A stretch of DNA of 39,558 nt, taken from JBNKWA01 sp050299555 (GTDB lineage Bacteria > Pseudomonadota > Alphaproteobacteria > Rhodobacterales > Rhodobacteraceae). Under the pieces are notes generated by a model that searched no databases, had not been told where the DNA came from, and saw only the letters and a list, made by a program, of their open reading frames with translations. Location: contig JBNKWA010000094.1 of the NCBI GenBank assembly GCA_050299555.1, forward strand, positions 1 through 39,558. Direction: 5' to 3'. Both the position numbers and the translations under genes were made by a program. Shown piece after piece: positions 17,489-25,375 of this stretch (its first letter is position 1; each line of letters starts with the position of its first letter).

Positions 17489-18376
17489 ATGCGCCACGCC
17501 CAGCTCCGCGCCTTCCACCAGGTTGCCCTCACCGGCGGCTTCACCCGCGCGGCCGAAGCGCTGCACCTGACCCAGCCGGCGATTTCCGACCAGGTACGGA
17601 CGCTGGAGCAGGATTACGATCTTCTCCTGTTCGAGCGCAGCCGCCGGCAGGTGCGGCTGACGCCCCAGGGCGAGGCGCTTTTCGAGATCACCAAGGCGCT
17701 CTTCGATGCCGAGGCGCGGGCGCACGACTTCCTGACCGAGGCGCGCGGCGCCCATGCCGGCACGCTCCGGATCGTCGCCGACGCGGCCCATCACGTGACC
17801 GGCATCCTCAGCCGCTACCGTGCCCGCCACCCGGGGGTGACCATCACCGTGGCCACCGGCAATACCGACCAGGTGCTGGCGGCGCTCTACGCCTACGAGG
17901 CCGATATCGGCGTCACCGGAGAGCTGCCCCAAGCTGCCGACCTCGACATCGTGCCGCTGGGCACCGGGCCGATCGTCGCCTTCGCCGCCGCCGGCTCGCC
18001 GTTTGCGGCCGAACGCCTGACCCTGGCCGCGCTGGCCGCCCTGCCGCTGGTCCTGCGCGAGCCGGGCTCGCGCACCCGCACGGCGCTTGAAAGGGCTGCG
18101 GCCGGGGCCGGGATCGCGCTTGCGCCGGCCATCGAGGCCGAGGGCCGCGAGGCGGTGCGCGAGATCGTCGCCTCGGGCGCCGGTGTCGGCTTCGTCTCGG
18201 CGGCCGAGTTCGGCCGCGACGCGCGGCTGGCGCCCATCGACATCGCCGATGCGACGATCACCATGGACGAGGCGCTGGTCTGCCTCGCCCGCCGCCGCGA
18301 CACCCGGATCATCAGGGCGTTCATGGCGCTGGCCGCCGAACCGGGTCCGCGCCCGGTCGGCCCGGAAAGTGCCTGA
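17489..18376 (+). CDS. LysR-family regulator, probably of the phn operon
   Basis: A 295-residue LysR-type transcription factor. The N-terminal helix-turn-helix is typical (RHAQLRAFHQVALTGGFTRAA, then TQPAISDQVRTLEQDYDLLLFER). The rest is a periplasmic-binding-protein-like sensor domain from about residue 85. I choose MRHAQLRAF as the start because the family begins right at this helix; an upstream in-frame ATG at 17429 would add 20 unlikely residues that run into the promoter region. It is divergent from phnW, the classic arrangement for a LysR protein that activates the facing operon in response to a pathway compound, here perhaps 2-aminoethylphosphonate or phosphonoacetate. Confidence 0.9.
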   Translation: MRHAQLRAFHQVALTGGFTRAAEALHLTQPAISDQVRTLEQDYDLLLFERSRRQVRLTPQGEALFEITKALFDAEARAHDFLTEARGAHAGTLRIVADAAHHVTGILSRYRARHPGVTITVATGNTDQVLAALYAYEADIGVTGELPQAADLDIVPLGTGPIVAFAAAGSPFAAERLTLAALAALPLVLREPGSRTRTALERAAAGAGIALAPAIEAEGREAVREIVASGAGVGFVSAAEFGRDARLAPIDIADATITMDEALVCLARRRDTRIIRAFMALAAEPGPRPVGPESA

Positions 18377-18400
18377 CAGATGAGGCATCGGACGTCCCGC

Positions 18401-18445
18401 GCCGACGCCAGCCGGGCCGACGCCAGCCGCGCCGAAGCCAGCCGG
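18401..18445. repeat. Three tandem copies of a 15-bp unit
   Basis: Three near-identical 15-mers of the form gccgacgccagccgg follow each other 25 bp after the lysR stop, in the short gap before the convergent channel gene. They differ at two or three bases. I see no gene that uses them. Confidence 0.75.
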
Positions 18446-18510
18446 GCCTGCGCGCGGGGTGGGCCGGGCGGGAGCGCGCCCGGGCGCGGCCCAAGGCCCG
18501 GCAGGGCGCC

Positions 18511-18954
18511 CTATTCCTCCCTCACCAGCGACTCGATCTGGTTGCGGTGGATGCGGCGGATCATCTCGACCAGGAACGCGGTGAAGAGCCCGAACATCAA
18601 AAGCCCGTTGGCGGCGGCAAAACCCGACAGCACCCGCCACTTCTCGTCCAGGATGATGTCGCCAAAGCCCAGCGTGGTGAAGCTGACGATGGCGAAATAG
18701 ACCGCCGGCTCCCAGCCGTCGAACAGCCCCAGCACCCGAAACGCCACCGCCCAGATCCAGATGCACAGGCTGACCGAGGCCTGCACCCACAGCGTCAGGC
18801 CGATCAGCAGCGCCAGCACCCGCGGCCGATGCGGCCGGCGGGTCAGCCACGGCCCGATGCGGTCGGTCACCTCGATGGCCAGCGCACCGAAGATCGCCGC
18901 CAGAACCACCGTGACGGTGATCAGCAGCGAGCCCAGGACAAGATCCGGCAGCAT
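18511..18954 (-). CDS. Two-transmembrane ion channel-like protein (K+ channel pore family)
   Basis: A 147-residue membrane protein. An N-terminal helix is at about 5-28, a second at 47-75, a pore loop at 83-100 with the filter-like T93-T94-L95-G96-F97-G98-D99, and a last helix at 110-133. It ends in a basic/acidic tail (RRIHRNQIESLVREE). This matches the Ion_trans_2 pore family, in which the filter is usually TVGYGD; here it reads TLGFGD, so K+ selectivity is likely but not proven. The start overlaps the esterase stop as TGATG, so its translation is probably coupled to that gene. The functional link between the two is unknown. Confidence 0.82.
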   Translation of the reverse strand: MLPDLVLGSLLITVTVVLAAIFGALAIEVTDRIGPWLTRRPHRPRVLALLIGLTLWVQASVSLCIWIWAVAFRVLGLFDGWEPAVYFAIVSFTTLGFGDIILDEKWRVLSGFAAANGLLMFGLFTAFLVEMIRRIHRNQIESLVREE

Positions 18955-19889
18955 CAGGCGCCCCCCATGCGGCGCAGCGCCGCCACGATGCGGGCAAAGC
19001 TGTCGCGCGCCCGGCGCACCGTGTGCCGCGCCCTGAGGTACCCGTGCACCAGCCCCGGCTCCTCGATCCATTCCGCGCTGCCGCCGGCGGCAAGGATGGC
19101 GTCGCGGTAAAGCCGCCCCTCGTCGCTCAGCGGGTCGCACTCCGCCGTCACGATCACCGTCGGCGGCAGGCCGGAAAAGTCGCTGTCGGCAAGCGGCGCA
19201 AAGCTGGCGTCGCCGCCGACGTCGCGCCCGCCGGCCCGCATCTCGCGAAGACGGGCGACATCGCGGGCCGTCAGCATCGGCGCCTCGGCATGGGTGCGGA
19301 ACGACGCGGCCCGCGCCTCGCCGCCGAGCACGGGATAGATCAGCACCTGTCCCGCCAGGGCCGGGCCACCCCGGCGCAGGGCGTGGGCGGCCGCGGCGGC
19401 GAGGTTGCCGCCGGCGCTGTCCCCGGCCAGAAGCATCGGCTCGCCGGCAACCGCCTCGGCCCGCACCACCGCCAGCGCATCGCGAAACGCCGCCGGATGC
19501 GGATGTTCGGGGCAAAGCCGGTAATCGACGCTGGTCAGGGCAAAGCCGCTGCTGGTGGCGATCTCGGCGCAGATGTCGTCATGGCTGTCCAGCCCGCCAA
19601 GAACGAACCCGCCACCGTGGAAATAGATCACCCTGACCCCCGGCGCCGCCCGCGGCAGATAGCGCCGCACCGGCACCCCGCCGGCAATGCCGTCGGCGGC
19701 CCAGACGCCGGCAGGGCGCGGCGCCCGGAAGGCCCGGGCCATGGCATTATAGGCGGCCCGCCGCCCGGCGATGTCGAGCCTGGCCGCGCCTGGTGGAAAA
19801 AGCGCCCTTGTGCGGTCGATGAAGGCCCAGATCTCCGCGTCTATCAACCGGTCGTAGGGCGCCGGCCTTGCGGTCCCGGTCTCGGTCAT
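18954..19889 (-). CDS. Alpha/beta hydrolase, hormone-sensitive lipase (HSL) family esterase
   Basis: A 311-residue alpha/beta hydrolase of the HSL (family IV) group. The oxyanion motif HGGG (91-94, in VIYFHGGGFVLGG), nucleophile S158 in AGDSAGGN, acid D252 in TAECDPLSDEG and base H282 in GLVHGY form a complete set. Members split short-chain esters and lactones. There is no signal peptide, so it is cytoplasmic. The start MTETGTARP is preferred; an in-frame ATG nine codons upstream is also possible. It is the first gene of a two-gene leftward unit with the channel gene and is divergent from the thiamine-diphosphate enzyme gene. Confidence 0.9.
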   Translation of the reverse strand: MTETGTARPAPYDRLIDAEIWAFIDRTRALFPPGAARLDIAGRRAAYNAMARAFRAPRPAGVWAADGIAGGVPVRRYLPRAAPGVRVIYFHGGGFVLGGLDSHDDICAEIATSSGFALTSVDYRLCPEHPHPAAFRDALAVVRAEAVAGEPMLLAGDSAGGNLAAAAAHALRRGGPALAGQVLIYPVLGGEARAASFRTHAEAPMLTARDVARLREMRAGGRDVGGDASFAPLADSDFSGLPPTVIVTAECDPLSDEGRLYRDAILAAGGSAEWIEEPGLVHGYLRARHTVRRARDSFARIVAALRRMGGA

Positions 19890-20202
19890 TTGTACCGCCC
19901 CCCCGGGCAACACCATGCCGCGCGAATCCGGGCTGCGCCAGCCCCTTGCCGAACCGGCGGCGCCGGCGACGACGATTTCCTCGGCATGGCGGCACCCGGA
20001 AATGCAGGCTTGCCCCCGCCCGATCGCCGCCGGTCTCCGGCACCGGTCCGATGCGGTCCTGGCACCCGGCCGGATGCCTTCGCGGCACCCCGCACCGGGC
20101 GCTGCTCCCCTCGATGCCGCGAACCGGCAAAAAGCCCGCCTCCCGACCCTTCCGCTCGCCGCCGGGTGTCGCCATAACGGCACCTAGACGGAGGCAGCGA
20201 CG
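19890..20202. other. Divergent intergenic region, no gene seen
   Basis: A 313-bp, very GC-rich gap between the divergent esterase and thiamine-diphosphate enzyme genes. Promoters for both must lie here, but I could not pick out convincing -35/-10 pairs or an operator. The reading frames through it show no family resemblance. Confidence 0.5.
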
Positions 20203-21861
20203 ATGGCCAACACCCAGACCGGCGCGCGACACCTGGTGGACGCGCTCATCGCCCAGGGCACCGAGATGGTCTTCTGCGTGCCCGGCGAAAGCTATCTCGC
20301 GACCCTCGACGCGCTCTTCGATGCGTCCGGCCGCATCCGCACCATCACCTGCCGGCACGAGGCGGGCGCGGCCAGCATGGCCGACGCCCATGCCCGCCTC
20401 ACCGGCCGGCCCGGCGTCGCCTTCGTCACCCGCGGCCCCGGCACCACCCAGGCCACGGTGGCACTGCATACCGCCATGCAGGATTCGGTGCCGCTTGTGC
20501 TCTTCATCGGCCAGGTTCCCCGCGGCCACATGGAGCGCGAGGCCTTCCAAGAGATCGAATACCGCCGGTTCCTGGCCGAGATCACCAAGGCGGTCTCGGT
20601 CATCGACGACCCCGACCGCGTCCCCGAGATGGTGGCCCGCGCCTTCCTCGTCGCCAGCTCCGGCCGCCCCGGCCCGGTGGCGGTGGTGCTGCCCGAGGAC
20701 ATGCAGCGCCAGGCCGCCGCCGCCCTGCCCGCGCGCCCGGTCCGCGCCGCGATCCCCTCGCCCTCGGCCGCCGACATCGACGCACTGACCGCCATGCTGG
20801 CCCGGGCCGAACGGCCGCTGATCGTCGCTGGCGGCCCCGGCTGGACCGCCACCGGCAGCGCCCGCCTCAGGGCGCTGGCCGAGGCCAACCGCCTGCCGGT
20901 GATGACCGCCTTCCGCTGCCAGGACCTGATCGACAACCGCTCGCCGGCCTTTGCCGGCATCCTTGGCCTCGGCCTTGCGCCCGCCGCCCGCTCCATGGTG
21001 CTGGAGGCCGATCTGGTCGTCGCCCTCGGCACCCAGTGGACCGAGATCGCCAGCCAGGGCTACAGCCTCTGGCCGCTGCCCGACCCCGGCATCGCCATGG
21101 TCCAGGTGAACATCGCCGCCGAGGAGGTCGGCCGCATCTGGCAGCCCACCCTCGGCATAGCCGCCGCCCCCGATACCGTCCTTGCCGCCCTCGACGGCCT
21201 CGCCCTGCCCGCCAGCGATGCCCGCAGCGCCTGGTTTGACCGCCTCGCCGCCGCCCAGGCCGAACGCCTCATTCCCACCGCGGCGACCGGCGCCGTCAAC
21301 ATGGCCGAGGTGATCGCCCATCTCGACGCCACCCTGCCCGAGGACGCCATCCTGACCAATGGCGCCGGCAACTACGCCACCTGGCTGCACCGCTTCTACC
21401 GCTACCGCCGCTTCGGCACCCAGCTGGCGCCGCAGTCCGGCGCCATGGGCTACGGCGTGCCGGCGGCGATCGGCGCCAGGCTCACCCGGCCTGGGGCGCA
21501 GGTGGTCTGCCTCGCCGGCGACGGCTGCTTCCTGATGACCGCCCAGGAACTTGCCACCGCTGCCCGGTACGACGCCCGCGTCGTCTTCCTTGTCGTCAAC
21601 AATTCCAGCTACGGCACCATCCGCGCCCATCAGGAGCGGCAGTATCCCACCCGGGTCAGCGCCACCGACCTGACCAACCCCGACTTCGCCGCCTATGCCC
21701 GCGCCTTCGGGCTCCGGGGCGAGACCGTCACCCGCACGGCCGATTTTCCGGGCGCCTTCGCCCGCGCCTGTGCCCATCCCGGCCCGGCGCTGATCGAGCT
21801 TGTCACCGCCACCGAAGACATCGCCCCCGGCGTCACCGTTTCCGGGCTCCGCGGCGGCTGA
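20203..21861 (+). CDS. Thiamine-diphosphate-dependent enzyme, acetolactate synthase-like
   Basis: A 552-residue enzyme with the three-domain layout of the acetolactate synthase/benzoylformate decarboxylase superfamily. The catalytic glutamate E53 is in CRHEAGAASMADAHARLTG, followed by the GPGTTQATVALHTA segment, and the ThDP/Mg site begins at LAGDGCFLMTAQELATAARY and ends at VVNNSSYG. The usual acetolactate synthase regulatory subunit is absent. It stands alone, divergent from an esterase and channel gene, so it is more likely a catabolic enzyme (for example a 2-oxo acid decarboxylase or ligase) than a branched-chain amino acid enzyme. The substrate cannot be told from the sequence. Confidence 0.85.
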   Translation: MANTQTGARHLVDALIAQGTEMVFCVPGESYLATLDALFDASGRIRTITCRHEAGAASMADAHARLTGRPGVAFVTRGPGTTQATVALHTAMQDSVPLVLFIGQVPRGHMEREAFQEIEYRRFLAEITKAVSVIDDPDRVPEMVARAFLVASSGRPGPVAVVLPEDMQRQAAAALPARPVRAAIPSPSAADIDALTAMLARAERPLIVAGGPGWTATGSARLRALAEANRLPVMTAFRCQDLIDNRSPAFAGILGLGLAPAARSMVLEADLVVALGTQWTEIASQGYSLWPLPDPGIAMVQVNIAAEEVGRIWQPTLGIAAAPDTVLAALDGLALPASDARSAWFDRLAAAQAERLIPTAATGAVNMAEVIAHLDATLPEDAILTNGAGNYATWLHRFYRYRRFGTQLAPQSGAMGYGVPAAIGARLTRPGAQVVCLAGDGCFLMTAQELATAARYDARVVFLVVNNSSYGTIRAHQERQYPTRVSATDLTNPDFAAYARAFGLRGETVTRTADFPGAFARACAHPGPALIELVTATEDIAPGVTVSGLRGG

Positions 21862-22123
21862 GCCGCGATGTCGGCCGTCGCCTACCGGGGCGGCCGGGTG
21901 GGGTCCGACGGCAAGCCCGCCGACGGCGCGGCGGAGGGCCGCGCCCGACCCGGGGTGGGCGCCGCAATCCCTCTCCGCCGACGCGCTTTATCCTTCCACA
22001 CCGCCGTAACCTGCCCGCTTCTCGCGCCGTCGCAATGCGCCCGCCCGAGGGGCGGGCCGGGCGCGGCCCGGACTGGTCGTCCGGACCCGGCCGATCGCGA
22101 CTGCCTTGCCTTCCTGTGACCCC

Positions 22124-22144
22124 GCCCCGGGCTTGACCCGGGGC
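22124..22144. repeat. Alphaproteobacterial-type intergenic palindrome
   Basis: GCCCCGGG-CTTGA-CCCGGGGC is a perfect 8-bp inverted repeat with a 5-base loop. Short palindromes with this core are widespread between genes in alphaproteobacterial genomes. It may form a transcript-end hairpin after the thiamine-diphosphate enzyme gene, but has no T-tract. Confidence 0.7.
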
Positions 22145-22371
22145 CTGCCCGACACATGACGGGCATCATTCCAAGGTCCGGGAGGCCTATTGGCCCAAGG
22201 GCGTCGTTCGAAAAAGGTCCGGGGGGATTGGGACGATGCCAATTCGGAACGGCAGAACTGGCACAAATGGGATTGGAACCATCCGGCCTGTGTAGGCGCG
22301 ATGCCCGCGTGACGGGGTGTCCAGCACTTTGCCCGCCTCCCTCCGGCAGCCTTTCGAAGGGCCGAATTCAG

Positions 22372-22442
22372 GCGTCCCCATCGGCGTTAACACTTTTATC
22401 CTTATATTTCAGTATCTTGACTATGCGTCCCCGTGGGGACGC
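22372..22442. repeat. Palindromic repeat unit A
   Basis: The unit begins GCGTCCCC and ends with the perfect 18-bp palindrome GCGTCCCCGTGGGGACGC (22425-22442). An internal TTTCAGTATCTTGAC matches TTCCAGTACCTTGAC of unit B. Its middle is AT-rich and about 11 bp longer than in units B and C. Confidence 0.7.
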
Positions 22443-22492
22443 ACGTCCAGGGGCCCCAGCCGGTACCCGGAGCCCGAAAATGTCCCCGGGCG

Positions 22493-22552
22493 GCGTCCCC
22501 AAGGGATTTCCCACGATTCCAGTACCTTGACCCCCCGTCCCCATGGGGACGC
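22493..22552. repeat. Palindromic repeat unit B
   Basis: A 60-bp unit that begins GCGTCCCC and ends with the palindrome CGTCCCCATGGGGACG (22536-22551). It matches unit C at 48 of 60 positions without gaps. The TTGACC core sits just before the palindrome. Confidence 0.75.
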
Positions 22553-22686
22553 ATCAGGGCCAGGCCGGGTCGCGCCGCCTTCGGGCCCATCGAGGGCCCT
22601 CGGCTCGCTGGCGCTCCGCACCAGGGCCCGAAGGTCTCGCCCCCTGTGCGGGCAGGGTCGCTGCTTTCGACCGATGCGGTTCAAGA

Positions 22687-22746
22687 GCGTCCCCACGCGA
22701 TTCCTCGGGATTTCAACGCCTTGACCCTCCGTCCCCATGGGAACGC
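22687..22746. repeat. Palindromic repeat unit C
   Basis: A 60-bp unit of the same layout as unit B: GCGTCCCC at the left, GATT-rich middle, CCTTGACCC, then GTCCCCATGGGAAC, where one base breaks the perfect palindrome. Identity with unit B is 80% over the whole length. Confidence 0.75.
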
Positions 22747-22848
22747 CCAAATCAGTGCCCCGTTCGCGGCACAATCGCGCGCCCCTGATCGCGCCCGGGG
22801 CGCGAGGGCGGGCGGGCGGGGAGCGTGATCGGCGACGGTCGGGGTCCT

Positions 22849-22864
22849 GTCCCCATGCGGACGC
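22849..22864. repeat. Partial repeat unit D (right arm only)
   Basis: GTCCCCATGCGGACGC is the palindromic end of the repeat family with one change. The left part is not recognisable. It abuts the stop codon of the copper ATPase gene, so it lies where a transcript-end hairpin would be expected. Confidence 0.5.
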
Positions 22865-25195
22865 CTAGAGTTTTAGCCGGCCCAGCCGCAGCGCGTTCGC
22901 CACCACCGAGACGGACGAGAAGCTCATCGCCGCCGCCGCCAGCATCGGCGACAGGAGCGCGCCCGTGAAGGGATAAAGGACCCCCGCCGCCACCGGCACC
23001 CCCAACGCGTTGTAGCCAAAGGCCCAGGCGAGGTTCTGGCGGATGTTGCGCATCGTCGCCCGGGCCAGCCGCCGGGCCCGGAGGATGCCGGCGAGATCCC
23101 CCTCCAGAAGCGTGATCCCCGCCGCCTCCACCGCCACGTCCGCACCGGGACCCATGGCGATGCCCACTTCGGCCGCCGCCAGCGCCGGCGCGTCGTTGAC
23201 CCCGTCGCCGGCCATGGCGACCTTGCGGCCGCTTGCCTTCAGGTCGTCGACCAGCGCCTTCTTGCCCTCCGGCAGCAGGCCCGCATGCACCTCGTCGATG
23301 CCCAGCACCTGCGCAACGTGGACGGCGGTGCGCTCGGCATCGCCGGTGGCCATGATGATGCGCAGGCCCTCGCCGTGCAGCGCCGCCACCGTCTCGGCGG
23401 CATTGGCCTTGATCGGATCGCGCACGGCGAGAAACCCGACCAGCCGATCGCCGCGCGCGGCGAAGACCACCGTTGCGCCCTCGTCGCGCGGCGCGCCGGC
23501 CACTCCACCGGCCTCGAGCCCGAGATCGGCCATCAGCGCCGCATTGCCCAGCGCCACCGCCTCGCCGTCCAGCGTCCCGGTCACGCCCTTGCCGGTGACG
23601 GCGGCGAAACCGGCGAGCTTGCCGGGAGTGATGCCCCGTTCCCTCGCCCCGGCCAGGATCGCCGCGGCCAGCGGATGCTCCGAGCCCTGCTCCAGGGCTG
23701 CGGCCAGCGCCAGCACCGCGGCCTCGTCGCCGCCGTTAAGCGGCACCACCTCGGTCAGCTTCGGCCGCCCCTCGGTCAAGGTGCCGGTCTTGTCGACGAT
23801 CAGCGTATCCACGGCCGCCAGCCGCTCCAGCGCGCCGGCATCCTTGACCAGCACGCCCGCGCGGGCACCGCGCCCGGTCGCCGTCATCACCGACATCGGC
23901 GTGGCGAGCCCCAGCGCACAGGGGCAGGCGATGATCAGCACCGAGACCGCGGCGACGACACCCTGCACCAGCGTGCCGCCGATCAGCGGCCAGCCGATCA
24001 GGGCCAGCACGGCCACCGCGACAACCGCCGGCACGAAATAGGACGCGACCCGGTCGGCCAGCCCCTGCACCGGGGCGCGGCTGCGCTGGGCGGTGGAGAC
24101 CATGGCCACGATGCGCGACAGCATGGTGTCCTCGCCCACCGCCTCGGCCAGCATCACCAGCGCGCCGGTGCCGTTCACGGTGCCGCCGGTGAGGTGATCG
24201 CCTTCGCCCTTCTCCACCGGCAGCGGCTCGCCGGTCAGCAGGCTCTCGTCCACCGCCGAGCGGCCCTCGACAACGCGGCCGTCCACCGGCACCGCCTCGC
24301 CCGGCCGGACCCGAATCCTGTCGCCCTCGAGGATGTTCTCCAGCGGCACGTCCGCCTCGACCCCGTCGGGACGGATGCGCCGGGCGGTCTTGGGCGCGAG
24401 ATCCATCAGCGCCCGGATGGCATCGCCGGTGCGCCCGCGGGCCCGCAGCTCCAGCACCTGACCGACGAAGACCAGCGCGATGATGACAACCGACGCCTCG
24501 TAATAGACCGGCGGCCGGGCGCCATGCCCGCCCACCGGGATGAGCCCGGGCAGGAACGTGGCCACCAGCGAGAAGCCGTAGGCGGCCGCGACGCCGATCA
24601 TGATCAGCGTCCACATGTTGAGATTCATGGTGCGGACGGAGGTCCAGCCACGATGAAAGAAGGGTCGCGCCGCCCAAAGCACCACCGGCGTCGCCAGCGC
24701 GAACTCGATCCAGCGGGCCGGCACCTCGCCGATCCAGTCGCGAAAAGGCAGGCCGAGCATCGGCCCCATGGTCAGCACGAGAAGCGGCACGGCCGCACCG
24801 GCGCTGACGATCAGCCGGCGGGTGAAATCGACCAGCTCCGGATTCGGCCCCTCGGCAATGCCCGACATCGGCTCCAGGGCCATGCCGCAGATCGGGCAGG
24901 TTCCGGGGCCCTCCTGGACGATCTCGGGATCCATCGGGCAGGTGTAGAGCGCGGTCTTCTTGGCCACCTTCCTCTTTCGCTTCGAGGCGCCGGAAAGGTA
25001 GAACCAAGGGTCGGCCGCAAAGCGCTCACGGCAGCGGGCGCCGCAAAAATGATAGGTCTCACCCTCGTGGTCGAAACTGGGTTTGCCTGCGCCGAGCTTC
25101 ACCGTCATGCCGCAGACCGGATCGATGACAGTGCCCGCCGCCGAGACGGCTTGATCGGTTGGCGGGCTGCTGTGATCGCTGTGGACGTGTCCCAT
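22865..25195 (-). CDS. copA: Cu+-exporting P1B-type ATPase with YHS and heavy-metal-binding N-terminus
   Basis: A 776-residue copper pump. The N-terminus carries a YHS-type domain (DPVCGMTV at 25-32, FCGARCRERF) and a second cysteine module (YTCPMDPEIVQEGPGTCPICGMALEP, here split as YTCPMDPE and TCPICGMALEP, about 84-108) in place of the usual HMA CxxC domain. Then follow the TGE loop (321-323), the membrane CPC (424-426), the phosphorylated D468 in DKTGTLTEG, an SEHPLA motif and the GDGVNDAPAL hinge. The last helices show YNALG and MSFSS, the P1B-1 signature for Cu+. It moves copper out of the cytoplasm. A CueR-type promoter sits directly upstream. The regulator gene is not in the window. 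Confidence 0.94.
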   Translation of the reverse strand: MGHVHSDHSSPPTDQAVSAAGTVIDPVCGMTVKLGAGKPSFDHEGETYHFCGARCRERFAADPWFYLSGASKRKRKVAKKTALYTCPMDPEIVQEGPGTCPICGMALEPMSGIAEGPNPELVDFTRRLIVSAGAAVPLLVLTMGPMLGLPFRDWIGEVPARWIEFALATPVVLWAARPFFHRGWTSVRTMNLNMWTLIMIGVAAAYGFSLVATFLPGLIPVGGHGARPPVYYEASVVIIALVFVGQVLELRARGRTGDAIRALMDLAPKTARRIRPDGVEADVPLENILEGDRIRVRPGEAVPVDGRVVEGRSAVDESLLTGEPLPVEKGEGDHLTGGTVNGTGALVMLAEAVGEDTMLSRIVAMVSTAQRSRAPVQGLADRVASYFVPAVVAVAVLALIGWPLIGGTLVQGVVAAVSVLIIACPCALGLATPMSVMTATGRGARAGVLVKDAGALERLAAVDTLIVDKTGTLTEGRPKLTEVVPLNGGDEAAVLALAAALEQGSEHPLAAAILAGARERGITPGKLAGFAAVTGKGVTGTLDGEAVALGNAALMADLGLEAGGVAGAPRDEGATVVFAARGDRLVGFLAVRDPIKANAAETVAALHGEGLRIIMATGDAERTAVHVAQVLGIDEVHAGLLPEGKKALVDDLKASGRKVAMAGDGVNDAPALAAAEVGIAMGPGADVAVEAAGITLLEGDLAGILRARRLARATMRNIRQNLAWAFGYNALGVPVAAGVLYPFTGALLSPMLAAAAMSFSSVSVVANALRLGRLKL

Positions 25196-25225
25196 ATCGG
25201 CATCCGGCTTTGGGGGGCTGGGACA

Positions 25226-25256
25226 CAGATAGGAATTCCCGCACCGGGAAGGTCAA
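25226..25256 (-). promoter_or_regulatory. MerR/CueR-type promoter of the copper ATPase
   Basis: On the leftward strand the -35 is TTGACC (25256-25251) and the -10 is TATCTG (25231-25226), with a 19-base spacer. The spacer holds the inverted repeat TTCCCGGTGCGGGAA. A 19-bp spacer filled by such a palindrome is the mark of promoters untwisted by MerR-family activators such as CueR. The expected transcript start is about 25 bases before the ATG. Confidence 0.88.
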
Positions 25257-25314
25257 GGCCCGGCAGAGGCAAAACGCCACGCATGCCTCAGCGTCGCCAG
25301 GACCTGAAGAGACG

Positions 25315-25344
25315 AAAAGGCCCGGTCCCCATCGGGACCGGGCC
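25315..25344 (-). terminator. Factor-independent terminator of the DUF1127 gene
   Basis: GGCCCGGTCCC (25319-25329) pairs with GGGACCGGGCC (25334-25344), an 11-bp perfect stem with a 4-base loop. On the leftward strand it is followed by TTTTCGTC. It lies about 32 bp past the DUF1127 stop codon. Confidence 0.8.
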
Positions 25345-25375
25345 GAACTCGTTACACCCCCACCGGCAACCGCGC

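Larger units (their letters stand above)
21862..22864. other. 1-kb intergenic region with repeat elements, no gene seen
   Basis: This 1003-bp gap lies between the thiamine-diphosphate enzyme gene and the 3' end of the copper ATPase gene. It holds one alphaproteobacterial-type palindrome (22124-22144), then three repeat units built on GTCCCC/GGGGAC palindromes (22372-22442, 22493-22552, 22687-22746) and a fourth, shorter one (22849-22864). Open frames exist on both strands, but they are broken by repeat units and show no family resemblance, so I call none of them. Confidence 0.6.

Noticed and set aside
22256..22280. Sigma-54 type promoter (TGGCAC followed by TTGG)
   Set aside because: The GG to GC spacing is wrong (the second element is two bases too far and reads GG instead of GC), and no gene follows on that strand within 1 kb.
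21860..22830. Several short open frames in the 1-kb repeat region
   Set aside because: They run through repeat units and palindromes, have no credible ribosome site, and give proline/arginine-rich shadow-like products.
22372..22864. CRISPR array
   Set aside because: Units are 48-of-60 similar rather than near identical, they are irregularly spaced (51 and 135 bp between units), and no cas genes are nearby.
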